This document shows, in pieces, positions 23,701 to 30,570 of a DNA stretch of 32,639 nt. How positions within the stretch are numbered: position 1 is the first letter of the stretch; the number at the start of each line of letters is the position of its first letter. The notes under the pieces are model-generated. The model did no database searches, had not been told where the DNA came from, and saw only the letters and a list, made by a program, of their open reading frames with translations. A program made the translations under genes and the position numbers. Source of the stretch: CAILHX01 sp046155285 (GTDB lineage Bacteria; Pseudomonadota; Gammaproteobacteria; Burkholderiales; Methylophilaceae); assembly GCA_046155285.1 (NCBI GenBank), contig JBJXEA010000021.1, positions 1 to 32,639 of the forward strand. Direction: 5' to 3'.

Positions 23701-26276
23701 TCAACTTCACCGGCACCGGCCTGTTGCCGGATACCCTAGTGGATAACAAAACCACGGCTACTGGCAACCTCGCCAGCGTCAATACTTTGGCGCTCAATAC
23801 CGCCACAGGTTTTGGTACGCAGGGTACGGTGGCGGATGTCAACAACTACAATGCACCGCCAGCTTATTCCGCGACCACAGACTTCAATATCACGGTCACC
23901 TCAGTGGCTACTGACCTCACAGCGGTGGACATTATTAAACGCACCATTGCCGCGCAGATGGAAAAAGCAAAACGCGGTACAGATACCACCACCACCGATT
24001 TCTGGAAAAAAATCAATCAACTCAAGGGCACCACGCAAGACGAGCGCGATACCGTCGTTCAGTCGGTGTTGAAGTCGGTACAAAAATTGTGTGGCCCTAA
24101 TTGCGTGGTGGATGAAGACACGGTTGCTCAAGTATTGGGTGGCCTCACCGGTACGCCGCAACAAAAGCAGGCCAAGACACCGGCTACGCCGCAGAAAAGT
24201 CTGATGCAACAGGCGAATGAGATCACTTCGCCAACAAACGGAAAAGAAATTGCCAGACTGTTCGTTGCGTACTTTGGAAGATTGCCCGATACAGAGGAAT
24301 TGGCAAAATGGAATAACGTTATAGAAAACCAGGTGGCTGCAGGGACTAGCAAGGATGATGTTATGGTCGCTGTTCGCAATTCTCTTGGATCATCTGAGGA
24401 ATATAAGAAACAATATGCCGGGCTTAATTCAGAGGGGCAAATAAATAAGCTCTATAACAATCTTTTCGGCCATTCCCCTGACCCTGGTGGGTTATTGTTT
24501 TGGAGTCGTACACTGGCAAATGGAAATCTGACGCTCGGTCAGATTGCACAGGCTATTGCCGAAAGTGGCGATACCAGCAACCCACAACCTACGCCGACAC
24601 CATCGGCTCCGCCATCGCGCACCATCAGCCAGACCAACAAGGACATCAAGTCTGTGGTGGAATACTTTAAGGATGCAGGCGCAGATAACGCCAAGATGGC
24701 CAACATCGTCAACATCGCCAACAACGTGGGTGGTGCAGGCAATACACCGGTGACCGATGAGGATATCAAGTGGGTGACCGACTATGTTAACAAGCAGGGC
24801 AAGGACAAGAGCCCAGCTGTCACCGTGACGGCTAAAGAAGTGGAAGACTGGCTAACCGTTACCCAGGCGGAGACCAAGAAAAATGAAGCAACCAATCCTC
24901 CCACGGTCGTCGCCAACAAGCTCAAGCTCACCAACAATGTAGATGCGCTTAACAAAGCCGCGACCGATCTTGAGGAAAAGGCCAAGGCACTGGCTAACCA
25001 GATTAAGTTGGCTGAGGAGCGGGATGCCGCTAATGCCAACGCCGCCGCTGCCCTCGCCGCCGAACGCGCCACCCGCACCGCCCGCACCGCCGCCAACGCC
25101 GCGAGTCCCAGCGGCCGCATCAACCGCAGCCAGCGCCGCGCCGCTGAAGAAGCCTACGGCGCCGCCAGCAGCGCCGTCAAACCAGCCGCCATCGTCGCCA
25201 AAAAAGCCGCCGACGCCGCCGACGCCGCCGGTGCTCCTGCCACCCCTGGAGACCTTGCTAAATTCAAAGCCGCTTTAGCCGAGACTAAAGATGCCGCTGC
25301 CGCTGCCAAAGCCGCTGCCACGGCCAACCAAGGGGTGTTGGTTTCCACCGACCCCGAGCTTGACGTGGATAAGGCCAACAATCAAGCGGATGCTGATCTG
25401 GATGCGGCTAAAAAAGCGCTGGCTAAGGAAACCAAAGCAGAAGCCGCAGGCAACAAAAAAGAATTCATAGCGCCACCGGATTTGGCGCTGGGCTTAAAAT
25501 CGCCACCGTTAATTGATCTTGGCAAGAAGTCTGCGGGGTCTGCGGCAGCTAGTGCGCTCAATGCTGATGTCAACAACAATACACCGCCACCGAATAATGA
25601 ATCGCCTAGTGTCGCTCAATGTGTCGCAGCGCCTACTACGCCGGGCTGTGCGTCCGTTCTACCTAGTATCAGTGCCTGTGTGGCGGCACCTAGTACGCCG
25701 GGCTGTTCGGCTGTCCTGCCAAGTGCCACCGCCCGCGCCAAGGCCACGCGCCGCGACAGGCTGCCGGAAAGCTCGGCTTTTGAGCCAGAGCTGCCGGAAA
25801 GCTCCTCTTTTGAGCCAGAGAATGAAGAATCCACCGATAAAGCCACAGGCAACAAAAAAGAATTCATAGCGCCACCGGATTTGGCGCTGGGCTTAAAATC
25901 GCCACCGTTAATTGATCTTGGAAAGAAGCCTGCGGGGTCTGCGGCAGCTAGTGCGCTCAACGCTGATGTCAACAATACACCGCCACCGAATAATGAATCG
26001 CCTAGTGTCGCTCAATGTGTCGCAGCGCCTACTACGCCGGGCTGTTCGGCTGTCCTGCCAAGTGTCGCTGCATGTACAGCAGCTCCTAGTACGGCTGGAT
26101 GTTCTGCTGTGCTTCCGAGTCTAGCTTCATGCACTACTAGCCCCATATTGCCAGGTTGTAGCGCTGTGTTGCCCGCATCAAAACCAGATGAGTCTAAAAA
26201 AGACACTTCTACTACCGCAAAAACAGAAACAGGAGTTAAAAATGAGCCGCCACCACCAAAAACTTTTTGCAATTAA
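20793..26276 (+). CDS. TpsA exoprotein (filamentous haemagglutinin family)
   Basis: A 1827-residue secreted adhesin-like protein. Domains in order: ESPR-type long signal peptide (MNKIYSIVWSEARQGWVVAH; cleavage expected after Ala51); TPS secretion domain (about 52-310, with NPNGILFG at 140-147); beta-helix-like region to about 400; three YDG/MBG repeats (about 630-930); DUF4214-like domain (about 1149-1260); alanine/lysine-rich coiled coil (about 1385-1550); a duplicated tail with five cysteine-paired repeats, ending FCN. It is exported by the TpsB encoded upstream. A GGGA Shine-Dalgarno precedes the ATG. A C7 run (22526-22532) and an A7 run (24006-24012) lie in the coding region. Role in adhesion or biofilm is inferred. 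Confidence 0.92.
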   Translation: MNKIYSIVWSEARQGWVVAHESARRHGKPSTTRKLLVGALMSSLIATSVYADPPPVNTLPTGGQVAPNQAVITQSGNTLNINQITDKASINWNSFSIGSAATVNFIQPSASSVAINRVTGSDASNIYGRLNANGQVFLINPNGILFGRGASVNVGGLVASTMKISNADFDAGNYRFTGGAGSVVNQGELYGKYIALLAPEVRNENIIVARQGTVVMAAGKGITLNLVNNQLIDVMVEKADINTLVENKHLIQAEEGTVILSAQSANHLLGKVVNSGSIAAQGITSEGGRVRLTASSNIEHSGSINVDAGTNGKGGSAIVIADLGNANSRTDVSGSISARGGSVSGDGGFVETSASHLKIASTSHIDTRATNGKIGQWLLDPYDFTIGAAGDITGADLGTALDISNVTIQTTNIDATCTNATCGAGNAAGSGNIIFNDAVYWTADNALTLDAYRNIVFNQSVARDIMFGGSGPAIQMTYGTSGTGAAYTTSTADWVTPFVLDPFVSMLIQDNTSGGPIVTPAAILAAHSGLPLDLYLGAKNIPIFVNAVSGMSTYDGTAIPFTPTFSLDMPGAMPIDIIPPSTAGAPTFSTPNPTHAGTYAGVLYTGGLTSTAYDSLAAGNAGATWTINQATLTPTLTNSAAQRTKTYNGTNAAPVGFIPTYSFTGLVAGDTAAALSNTGATYDSFHTSATTLTVNGLAITGITGSNGSLVGDYVLSGMTVGATGIINPISLTANLTNVGTTKAYDGITAAPGGFTPTYSFTGSFLGGDTAATLSNTGSAYNNAHVASASTITTSGLAITGITGGNGSLSTDYALTAATATSAPGSATITPITLTLNPVLGASGTTTKVYDGTTAAPSGFTPGYNLTGVFAAGDTAANLTGTAAYNSKDVLSANAINVTGVHIIAGTAGITGSNGSLDTDYSLAGTSASFIGATITLATLSAVATGTKTDDGIDTIAGSLIKANGVHGEYFNFTGTGLLPDTLVDNKTTATGNLASVNTLALNTATGFGTQGTVADVNNYNAPPAYSATTDFNITVTSVATDLTAVDIIKRTIAAQMEKAKRGTDTTTTDFWKKINQLKGTTQDERDTVVQSVLKSVQKLCGPNCVVDEDTVAQVLGGLTGTPQQKQAKTPATPQKSLMQQANEITSPTNGKEIARLFVAYFGRLPDTEELAKWNNVIENQVAAGTSKDDVMVAVRNSLGSSEEYKKQYAGLNSEGQINKLYNNLFGHSPDPGGLLFWSRTLANGNLTLGQIAQAIAESGDTSNPQPTPTPSAPPSRTISQTNKDIKSVVEYFKDAGADNAKMANIVNIANNVGGAGNTPVTDEDIKWVTDYVNKQGKDKSPAVTVTAKEVEDWLTVTQAETKKNEATNPPTVVANKLKLTNNVDALNKAATDLEEKAKALANQIKLAEERDAANANAAAALAAERATRTARTAANAASPSGRINRSQRRAAEEAYGAASSAVKPAAIVAKKAADAADAAGAPATPGDLAKFKAALAETKDAAAAAKAAATANQGVLVSTDPELDVDKANNQADADLDAAKKALAKETKAEAAGNKKEFIAPPDLALGLKSPPLIDLGKKSAGSAAASALNADVNNNTPPPNNESPSVAQCVAAPTTPGCASVLPSISACVAAPSTPGCSAVLPSATARAKATRRDRLPESSAFEPELPESSSFEPENEESTDKATGNKKEFIAPPDLALGLKSPPLIDLGKKPAGSAAASALNADVNNTPPPNNESPSVAQCVAAPTTPGCSAVLPSVAACTAAPSTAGCSAVLPSLASCTTSPILPGCSAVLPASKPDESKKDTSTTAKTETGVKNEPPPPKTFCN
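22680..23590 (+). repeat. Three YDG/MBG-type repeats within tpsA
   Basis: Three units of about 300 bases each encode TKTYNG/TKAYDG/TKVYDG, GFTPTYSFTG, AGDTAA, NTG.AY and a closing ITGSNGSL..DY. These match the YDG repeat of bacterial surface proteins. The units differ enough to be old duplications. Confidence 0.85.
24237..24573 (+). other. DUF4214-like domain segment inside tpsA
   Basis: Residues about 1149-1260 read IARLFVAYFGRLPDTEELAK then W, and later INKLYNNLFGHSPDPGGLLF then W: the two YxxxLGR/DxxGxxxW-type halves of DUF4214, known mainly from RTX and S-layer proteins. The DNA here is visibly richer in A/T than the flanking, GC-rich parts of tpsA. Confidence 0.75.
25447..26045 (+). repeat. 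Direct 200-base duplication in the tpsA 3' end
   Basis: Bases 25447-25649 recur at 25846-26045 with only a few changes and a three-base (one Asn codon) deletion. Both encode GNKKEFIAPPDLALGLKSPP and then a proline-rich, cysteine-containing stretch. The near identity shows a recent duplication or ongoing conversion. Confidence 0.92.
25611..26177 (+). repeat. Five cysteine-paired 19-residue repeats
   Basis: Five 57-base units at 25611, 25668, 26007, 26064 and 26121 encode the pattern xxxCxxxPxxxGCxxVLPx. Each has two Cys eight residues apart. Units 2 and 3 are separated by an acidic/basic linker (LPESSAFEPELPESS). Similar C-terminal repeats occur in other betaproteobacterial TpsA-like proteins, as far as I recall. 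Confidence 0.9.
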
Positions 26277-27093
26277 GTACTCATGCTTGGCTGCGCTGCT
26301 ACTCTGCACAGCGCAGGTATTCGCAGCGGACTCCATTGGTGTAGTCAGCCAAGTGGAAGGAACGCTGCAGGTAAGAAACAGCGTTGGGGTCATGCGTGCT
26401 GCCGCAGCAAACACGCCGATTGATGTGGGTGATACGCTGCTTAGCCAAACGGGGAGTTTCGCCAAGATTCGTTTTATTGACGACAGCGAGTTAACATTAA
26501 AACCAGATACGCAACTCAAGGTTGAAGCATTTATATATGACGAAAAATCTGATAGCAAACAAGGCGCGCTGTTTAGCTTAAGCACGGGCGGCGTTCTAGT
26601 ACTCACAGGGCGAACGGCAGTCAACACTAGCGAAGGTTTTAAGTTGTTAGCGCCGTCATTGCAAGACCCAATAGGTACCATCACTGCTAATCGCAAAGAC
26701 TACGGGATTTTTTATGTAGAACACAAAGCCGACTCAACCAAAGACGGTGTAGCCTGGTATCCGAGCAATCGCAGACCCATCATGTTGGCTATGAATGAAA
26801 CAACGACACGAACTGATGCACCGTTGATGTTGGCGGGGGGGGCTAATCAGACACAATCCGGCCTTGCTGCAGGCTTGTATGTCAGCGTTATTGACGGCGC
26901 CATTAATCTTTCGAACAAAGGAGGCTCAACGAGCTTCTCTGCGGGGCAATTTGGCTATACAGCCAATGCAATTAAGCCACCCGTCTTGGTGCCAGCCAAT
27001 CCTGGGATTAAGTTTACCGCACCGGCTACATTTTCATCTTCAACTTCATCCAATAAAAGTGGTGCCAAGGCAGTTGACTGCGATGTACGCTAG
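26242..27093 (+). CDS. FecR-domain protein, secreted
   Basis: A 283-residue protein with a signal peptide (IKYSCLAALLLCTAQVFAAD) and a FecR domain (about residues 35-130): VEGTLQVRNSVGVMRAA, DVGDTLLSQTGSFAKIRF, then DDSELTLKPDTQLKVEAF. It has no transmembrane anchor like true anti-sigma FecR, so it is a periplasmic or surface protein. AGGAG (26231-26235) six bases before this ATG fixes the start, inside the last 35 bases of tpsA; a longer frame from 26188 has no such signal. It is probably a part of the secretion locus. A G8 run (26835-26842) lies in the coding region. Confidence 0.85.
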   Translation: MSRHHQKLFAIKYSCLAALLLCTAQVFAADSIGVVSQVEGTLQVRNSVGVMRAAAANTPIDVGDTLLSQTGSFAKIRFIDDSELTLKPDTQLKVEAFIYDEKSDSKQGALFSLSTGGVLVLTGRTAVNTSEGFKLLAPSLQDPIGTITANRKDYGIFYVEHKADSTKDGVAWYPSNRRPIMLAMNETTTRTDAPLMLAGGANQTQSGLAAGLYVSVIDGAINLSNKGGSTSFSAGQFGYTANAIKPPVLVPANPGIKFTAPATFSSSTSSNKSGAKAVDCDVR

Positions 27094-27218
27094 CGCAGTA
27101 TGAAGTTTCTGACTGGATTCACTTCCGGTAAGGCACGGTGGGATGCCGCTGAAGCATGAAGCGCATCGTTCGCGTGCCGACATTTTCCGCGATTATTGCG
27201 CTTCGCTTCGCTCAGCGC

Positions 27219-27305
27219 GGTAGGGCGGATGAGCCGCAGGCGTTATCCGCCAAATGGCTTTCAGAACCACATCCGGCGGAAGGCGCTACGCTTTTCCGCC
27301 CTACC
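27219..27305. repeat. Dispersed repeat family E (palindrome)
   Basis: GGTAGGGCGGA (27219-27229) and TCCGCCCTACC (27295-27305) are perfect 11-bp inverted ends around GCCGCAGGCGTTATCCGCC and GGCGGAAGGCG. A GGTAGGGCG string also marks the break in radA at 30817. The gap 27094-27617 holds this unit and the family C and D units; I see no gene in it. Confidence 0.8.
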
Positions 27306-27380
27306 AATACTGCGATGTTGGGTGCTGTCTCGATAAGGCGCACTCGCTGGCAGCGAGCTTAGCCTGTAAGAAACCGAGAG

Positions 27381-27552
27381 AGAATCAATGGGGTCAAACA
27401 ATCAATGGGGTCAGACTCCATTGATTCTGATTTTTAAGCGAACATGACGCTAAATTCCCAGCGAGCATAGCCCGTAACAAGCCGAAGGCGGATTACGGGG
27501 CTTGTTGCGGTGTGGGATTTCCCCGTATTCCGCTACGCTACAGTCGGGTTAC
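27381..27552. repeat. Family C and D repeats upstream of higB
   Basis: A palindrome AATCAATGG...CCATTGATT (27400-27426), preceded by a partial copy (27381), is followed by a constant tail (CTGATTTTTAAGCGAACATG). Then comes a family D unit with CCCGTAACAAGCCGAAGGCG. Bases 27493-27537 recur at 28308-28352 after higA with three mismatches. Confidence 0.85.
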
Positions 27553-27582
27553 TTGATGCCCCTTCCCGTTACTTATTTCTAT

Positions 27583-27611
27583 TTGATAAATATCCGCAAG
27601 TTGCGTACACT
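27583..27611 (+). promoter_or_regulatory. Promoter of higBA
   Basis: TTGATA (27583-27588), 17 bases, then TACACT (27606-27611). A start seven bases after the -10 falls on or next to the higB ATG (27618), which has no Shine-Dalgarno, so the message may be leaderless. Confidence 0.6.
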
Positions 27612-27617
27612 ATAAGC

Positions 27618-27956
27618 ATGAAAGCGCTTTTTATTGAGTTGCCAGCTTTTACCCGTTTTCGGGCTGACTATCTCAATGATGATGGTTTTCGAGGGCTGCA
27701 AGATGCCCTGTTAACCAAGCCGGAATCTGGTGCTGTTATTGAAGGCACTGGCGGACTACGCAAGCTGCGATACGCTGATGCTAGGCGCGGTAAGGGTAAG
27801 CGTGGTGGTTTGCGGGTAATCTATTTTTGGTGGAAAGCAGGGCAGCAATTCTGGCTTTTTACCGTGTATGACAAAGACGAAATGGGTGATTTGACAGCTA
27901 AAGAAAAGGCCATGCTCAAGGATATGTTGAAGCTAGAATTGGAGGCAAGACGATGA
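27618..27956 (+). CDS. higB: HigB/RelE-family toxin
   Basis: A 112-residue basic protein of the RelE/HigB fold: FIELPAFTRFRADYLNDDGF, GGLRKLRYADARRGKGKRGG and LRVIYFWW with a C-terminal YDKDEMGDLTAKEKAMLKDM. It is a likely ribosome-dependent mRNA interferase. A longer frame from 27510 runs through the family D repeat and lacks support, so the Met at 27618 is used. The stop overlaps the antitoxin start (ATGA), so the two are coupled with the toxin first, the usual hig order. Confidence 0.87.
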   Translation: MKALFIELPAFTRFRADYLNDDGFRGLQDALLTKPESGAVIEGTGGLRKLRYADARRGKGKRGGLRVIYFWWKAGQQFWLFTVYDKDEMGDLTAKEKAMLKDMLKLELEARR

Positions 27957-28264
27957 AACGAAATCTGTTCACGGAATTATCAGAGGGTTTTAATGCTTTG
28001 GCCGATGGCCGCGCTGGAAAGCGTACCTTGCGTACTCATGCGGTTGAGTTGCAACCACCGGTAGAAATTACAGCAGCAGAGCTGGTGTCGTTAAGGCAGC
28101 ACCTTAATTTGTCGCGCCCAGTGTTCGCCAGCTATCTTAGAGTTAATCCACGCACCCTTGAAAATTGGGAACAAGGACGTGCGCAACCCAACGCGCAAGC
28201 GGCGCTTTTGATTAAGTTGGTGGAACGATACCCGGATACCGTGGAACGACTTGCGGCGGTTTAG
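27953..28264 (+). CDS. higA: HigA-family antitoxin (Xre-type HTH)
   Basis: A 103-residue DNA-binding antitoxin. The helix-turn-helix spans about residues 38-85 (LVSLRQHLNLSRPVFASYLR, then NPRTLENWEQGRAQP). It neutralises HigB and probably represses the promoter at 27583. It resembles the NadS/HigA group. A family C palindrome begins only seven bases after its stop. Confidence 0.88.
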   Translation: MKRNLFTELSEGFNALADGRAGKRTLRTHAVELQPPVEITAAELVSLRQHLNLSRPVFASYLRVNPRTLENWEQGRAQPNAQAALLIKLVERYPDTVERLAAV

Positions 28265-28271
28265 CGAGCGT

Positions 28272-28352
28272 AGAATCAATGCGGTCAGACTCCATTGATT
28301 CTTAGCGTTACGGGGTTTGTTGCGGTGTGGGATTTCCCCGTATTCTGCGACG
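28272..28352. repeat. Family C and D repeats downstream of higA
   Basis: AATCAATG...CCATTGATT (28274-28300) is followed directly by 28308-28352, the near-identical direct repeat of 27493-27537. The remaining bases to the next gene (28411) show nothing further. Confidence 0.85.
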
Positions 28353-28411
28353 CCACATATGCGCTGCCTGCTGCATGCAGGCCATAGTGCGCTTGGTTCG
28401 TATTCACCAAT

Positions 28412-30457
28412 TTATTGCATAGTTTCAGCGTATTGGGGAGACGGGAAGCGACCATCTGCCGCGCGTGAGCCAACCGTGCGTTCAACAAAGCGTACATCGG
28501 CATAGATTTCATATTCCGCAAGGCTACGTGTATTGCCCAGACCAAAACGCTCAATCTCTGCCAGTACGTTGGCATTCTGGCTGGTTTGCGTACCCAGCAA
28601 ATGCCGCACCCGCGCAAAGGAAAGCTGATTCAGCTCATCCCAGTTGGCATGGTTGTGCCAATGACAGGGGCGGCCACGGCTGAGGTTGTATTCGTGGTAA
28701 ACCAGCGCATCATTGGGCGCAAAAATATCCCATCCGTGCGTCCACAGACGAGCAGAATAGGCGATCTCTTCCCCATTAAAATAGAGGTAGGGGTCAGGTG
28801 GAGCTTGCTTGAAAGCTTGCGTTGGGCCGAATAGCTGCCCCCCACAGATAAATGCGGCGGGAAGCGGCGCTGCGGGCTTTTCGCTCTTGTGGATAGGGCG
28901 TGAACCCAGGGTGAGTACCCCGTCTGCGGAGAAGTTTTCCGCACTGCAAACGGAGTAATAGGGCTCACTGAGTTCTTGCGGTGGTTCGTAGGATGCCGGG
29001 CTGGAAGACAGCACCGGAAAAAGGGAGGGGCATTCGTACAGCATGGCAATAAAACGCTCATCCCAGCCTTGCGAAAAGCGGCTGTGGCTGTCTATCTGTA
29101 GCACGAATTCTTCATCATGTAGCAGTTGATCTAGTATGTGGTAGCGTGCCCAGCATGGCCCACGGCTTTGTGCGGCGTGTACGCGCATCTCCCGTACGTT
29201 GGGGTGTGCATCCGGTAAGCAGTGTTCATCCATGTCAGGGATGATTTGTGTGCAGATGCCGACAAACACACGTTCCGGCTGCGCTGCGCGGGCAAACAGG
29301 TCGCGTATAGTGGCGGCGGTTTCACTATCGCGATAGCTGGCGATGGAAACGAAAATCTTGGGGGGACTGGGGGAGTAAAAGGCATCGGGGCTTTGATCCG
29401 GCAGCGGAAAATGGGCTTCAAGGGCGCGCGGACCGAAGTAGTGAGTGGCAAACGAAACATCGGCAAAGGCTTCATATTGGGCTAGCGTGCGCACGTTGCC
29501 GAGGTCGTAGCGTTCAAATTCGTGGATTACTTCCGGGTCGTTGCTTTTTTCCACCCTAAACAGGTGCCTTAGACGTTGGAATGACCTCGTATTAAGTTCA
29601 TGCCAGCGCTTTTGGTCGTCCCAATGGCGGCGACGGCCACGGTTGGCGACGTAGTCGGTGTACATCAGTACATCATTGGGGGCAAACAGGTCCCATCCGT
29701 GCGTCCACATTCTGACCGCATAAGAGATCTCTTCACCGTGGAAGTAAAGGTACGGGTCGTAAGGTACTTGCTGAAAGGCTTGTGCCGAGCCGAACAGGCA
29801 GTTACCGCTTAAAAAGGCCGAAGGCTTGGGGGTGGGCGGGAATTCAAATTCATCGGTGATGATGCCTTTGACCAGCAAAACGCCAGACGAATTGAATTCT
29901 AGTCCTGCGAGGATGGGGGTGTGAGGGTGGCCGAAGACGTTGGGCGGATAGTACCCGGCCGGATAGGTGGTCAGTATCGGCTGACTCGAGGCGCACTTGC
30001 CCAGCATGGCGATAAAGCCGTTATCCCAGCCCGGGACAAAGCGACTGTGGCTATCTATTTGCAGGATGTAGTCTTCACCCTGATACAACTCGGTGAGGAT
30101 GCGGCTACGTGCCCAGCAAGCTCCCAAGCCCTCGTCAGCGTGAATATACAGCTGGCGCACCTGATTAGGCGGAAAGCCATCTGCAGGCAGGCAGTCTCCA
30201 TCTTCTTCGGGGATGACTTGCGAAAACACGCCGACAAAGATGCGCTCCGGCTGTGCGGCATTGGCGTATAGGTCGCGCAAGGTGCGCGGAGCCTCGTTAT
30301 CACGGTAGTTGGCGATGGAAACGAAAATAGTGCCAGGCATGGTCGGATGTGGTTGCCGAGGCGTATATTTGGGGGCTGACTCGGCATTGGTGGCTTGTTT
30401 CTGCCCTGTATCAGGATATTCTCTGACAGGGTTGCTTTCTGGTGAATGGGTGCTCAT
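28412..30457 (-). CDS. Tandem GT60-like (Skp1-type GlcNAc) glycosyltransferase
   Basis: A 681-residue protein made of two copies of one domain: residues 42-350 and 367-670. Each begins IFVSIA.YRD, has QIDSHSRF (133-140 and 454-461) with the DxH metal/nucleotide-sugar motif, and DPYLYF.GEEI.Y..R.WTHGWD (234-256, 555-578). This is the Pfam GlcNAc family (GT60) known from the Dictyostelium Skp1 hydroxyproline GlcNAc-transferase. There is no signal peptide, so it is cytoplasmic. Both copies keep the motifs. Pro-rich N-terminal 40 residues are likely disordered; Met40 is an alternative start. Sugar and acceptor are unknown. Confidence 0.85.
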   Translation of the reverse strand: MSTHSPESNPVREYPDTGQKQATNAESAPKYTPRQPHPTMPGTIFVSIANYRDNEAPRTLRDLYANAAQPERIFVGVFSQVIPEEDGDCLPADGFPPNQVRQLYIHADEGLGACWARSRILTELYQGEDYILQIDSHSRFVPGWDNGFIAMLGKCASSQPILTTYPAGYYPPNVFGHPHTPILAGLEFNSSGVLLVKGIITDEFEFPPTPKPSAFLSGNCLFGSAQAFQQVPYDPYLYFHGEEISYAVRMWTHGWDLFAPNDVLMYTDYVANRGRRRHWDDQKRWHELNTRSFQRLRHLFRVEKSNDPEVIHEFERYDLGNVRTLAQYEAFADVSFATHYFGPRALEAHFPLPDQSPDAFYSPSPPKIFVSIASYRDSETAATIRDLFARAAQPERVFVGICTQIIPDMDEHCLPDAHPNVREMRVHAAQSRGPCWARYHILDQLLHDEEFVLQIDSHSRFSQGWDERFIAMLYECPSLFPVLSSSPASYEPPQELSEPYYSVCSAENFSADGVLTLGSRPIHKSEKPAAPLPAAFICGGQLFGPTQAFKQAPPDPYLYFNGEEIAYSARLWTHGWDIFAPNDALVYHEYNLSRGRPCHWHNHANWDELNQLSFARVRHLLGTQTSQNANVLAEIERFGLGNTRSLAEYEIYADVRFVERTVGSRAADGRFPSPQYAETMQ

Positions 30458-30570
30458 TGATAGAATTTGATGGGACTAATTTTGATTTGTTGGCATTATG
30501 ACAACTTTACTTGAGGTTGAAAATTCAAGTTTGCCGACAGATACTCTCGTAACTCTAGTGAACCCCTATC

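Noticed and set aside
24782..25975. Alanine/serine/proline-rich frames on both strands of tpsA
   Set aside because: They arise from the repetitive coiled-coil and tail coding sequence and have no start signals.
26188..26241. Longer FecR-protein start
   Set aside because: No Shine-Dalgarno, and the extra 18 residues would bury the signal peptide; AGGAG is placed for the ATG at 26242.
27156..27362. Open frame of 68 codons after fecR
   Set aside because: It is translated family E palindrome with no Shine-Dalgarno and no family resemblance.
27510..27617. Longer HigB start through the repeat
   Set aside because: The added 36 residues are translated repeat sequence; the promoter lies inside this stretch.
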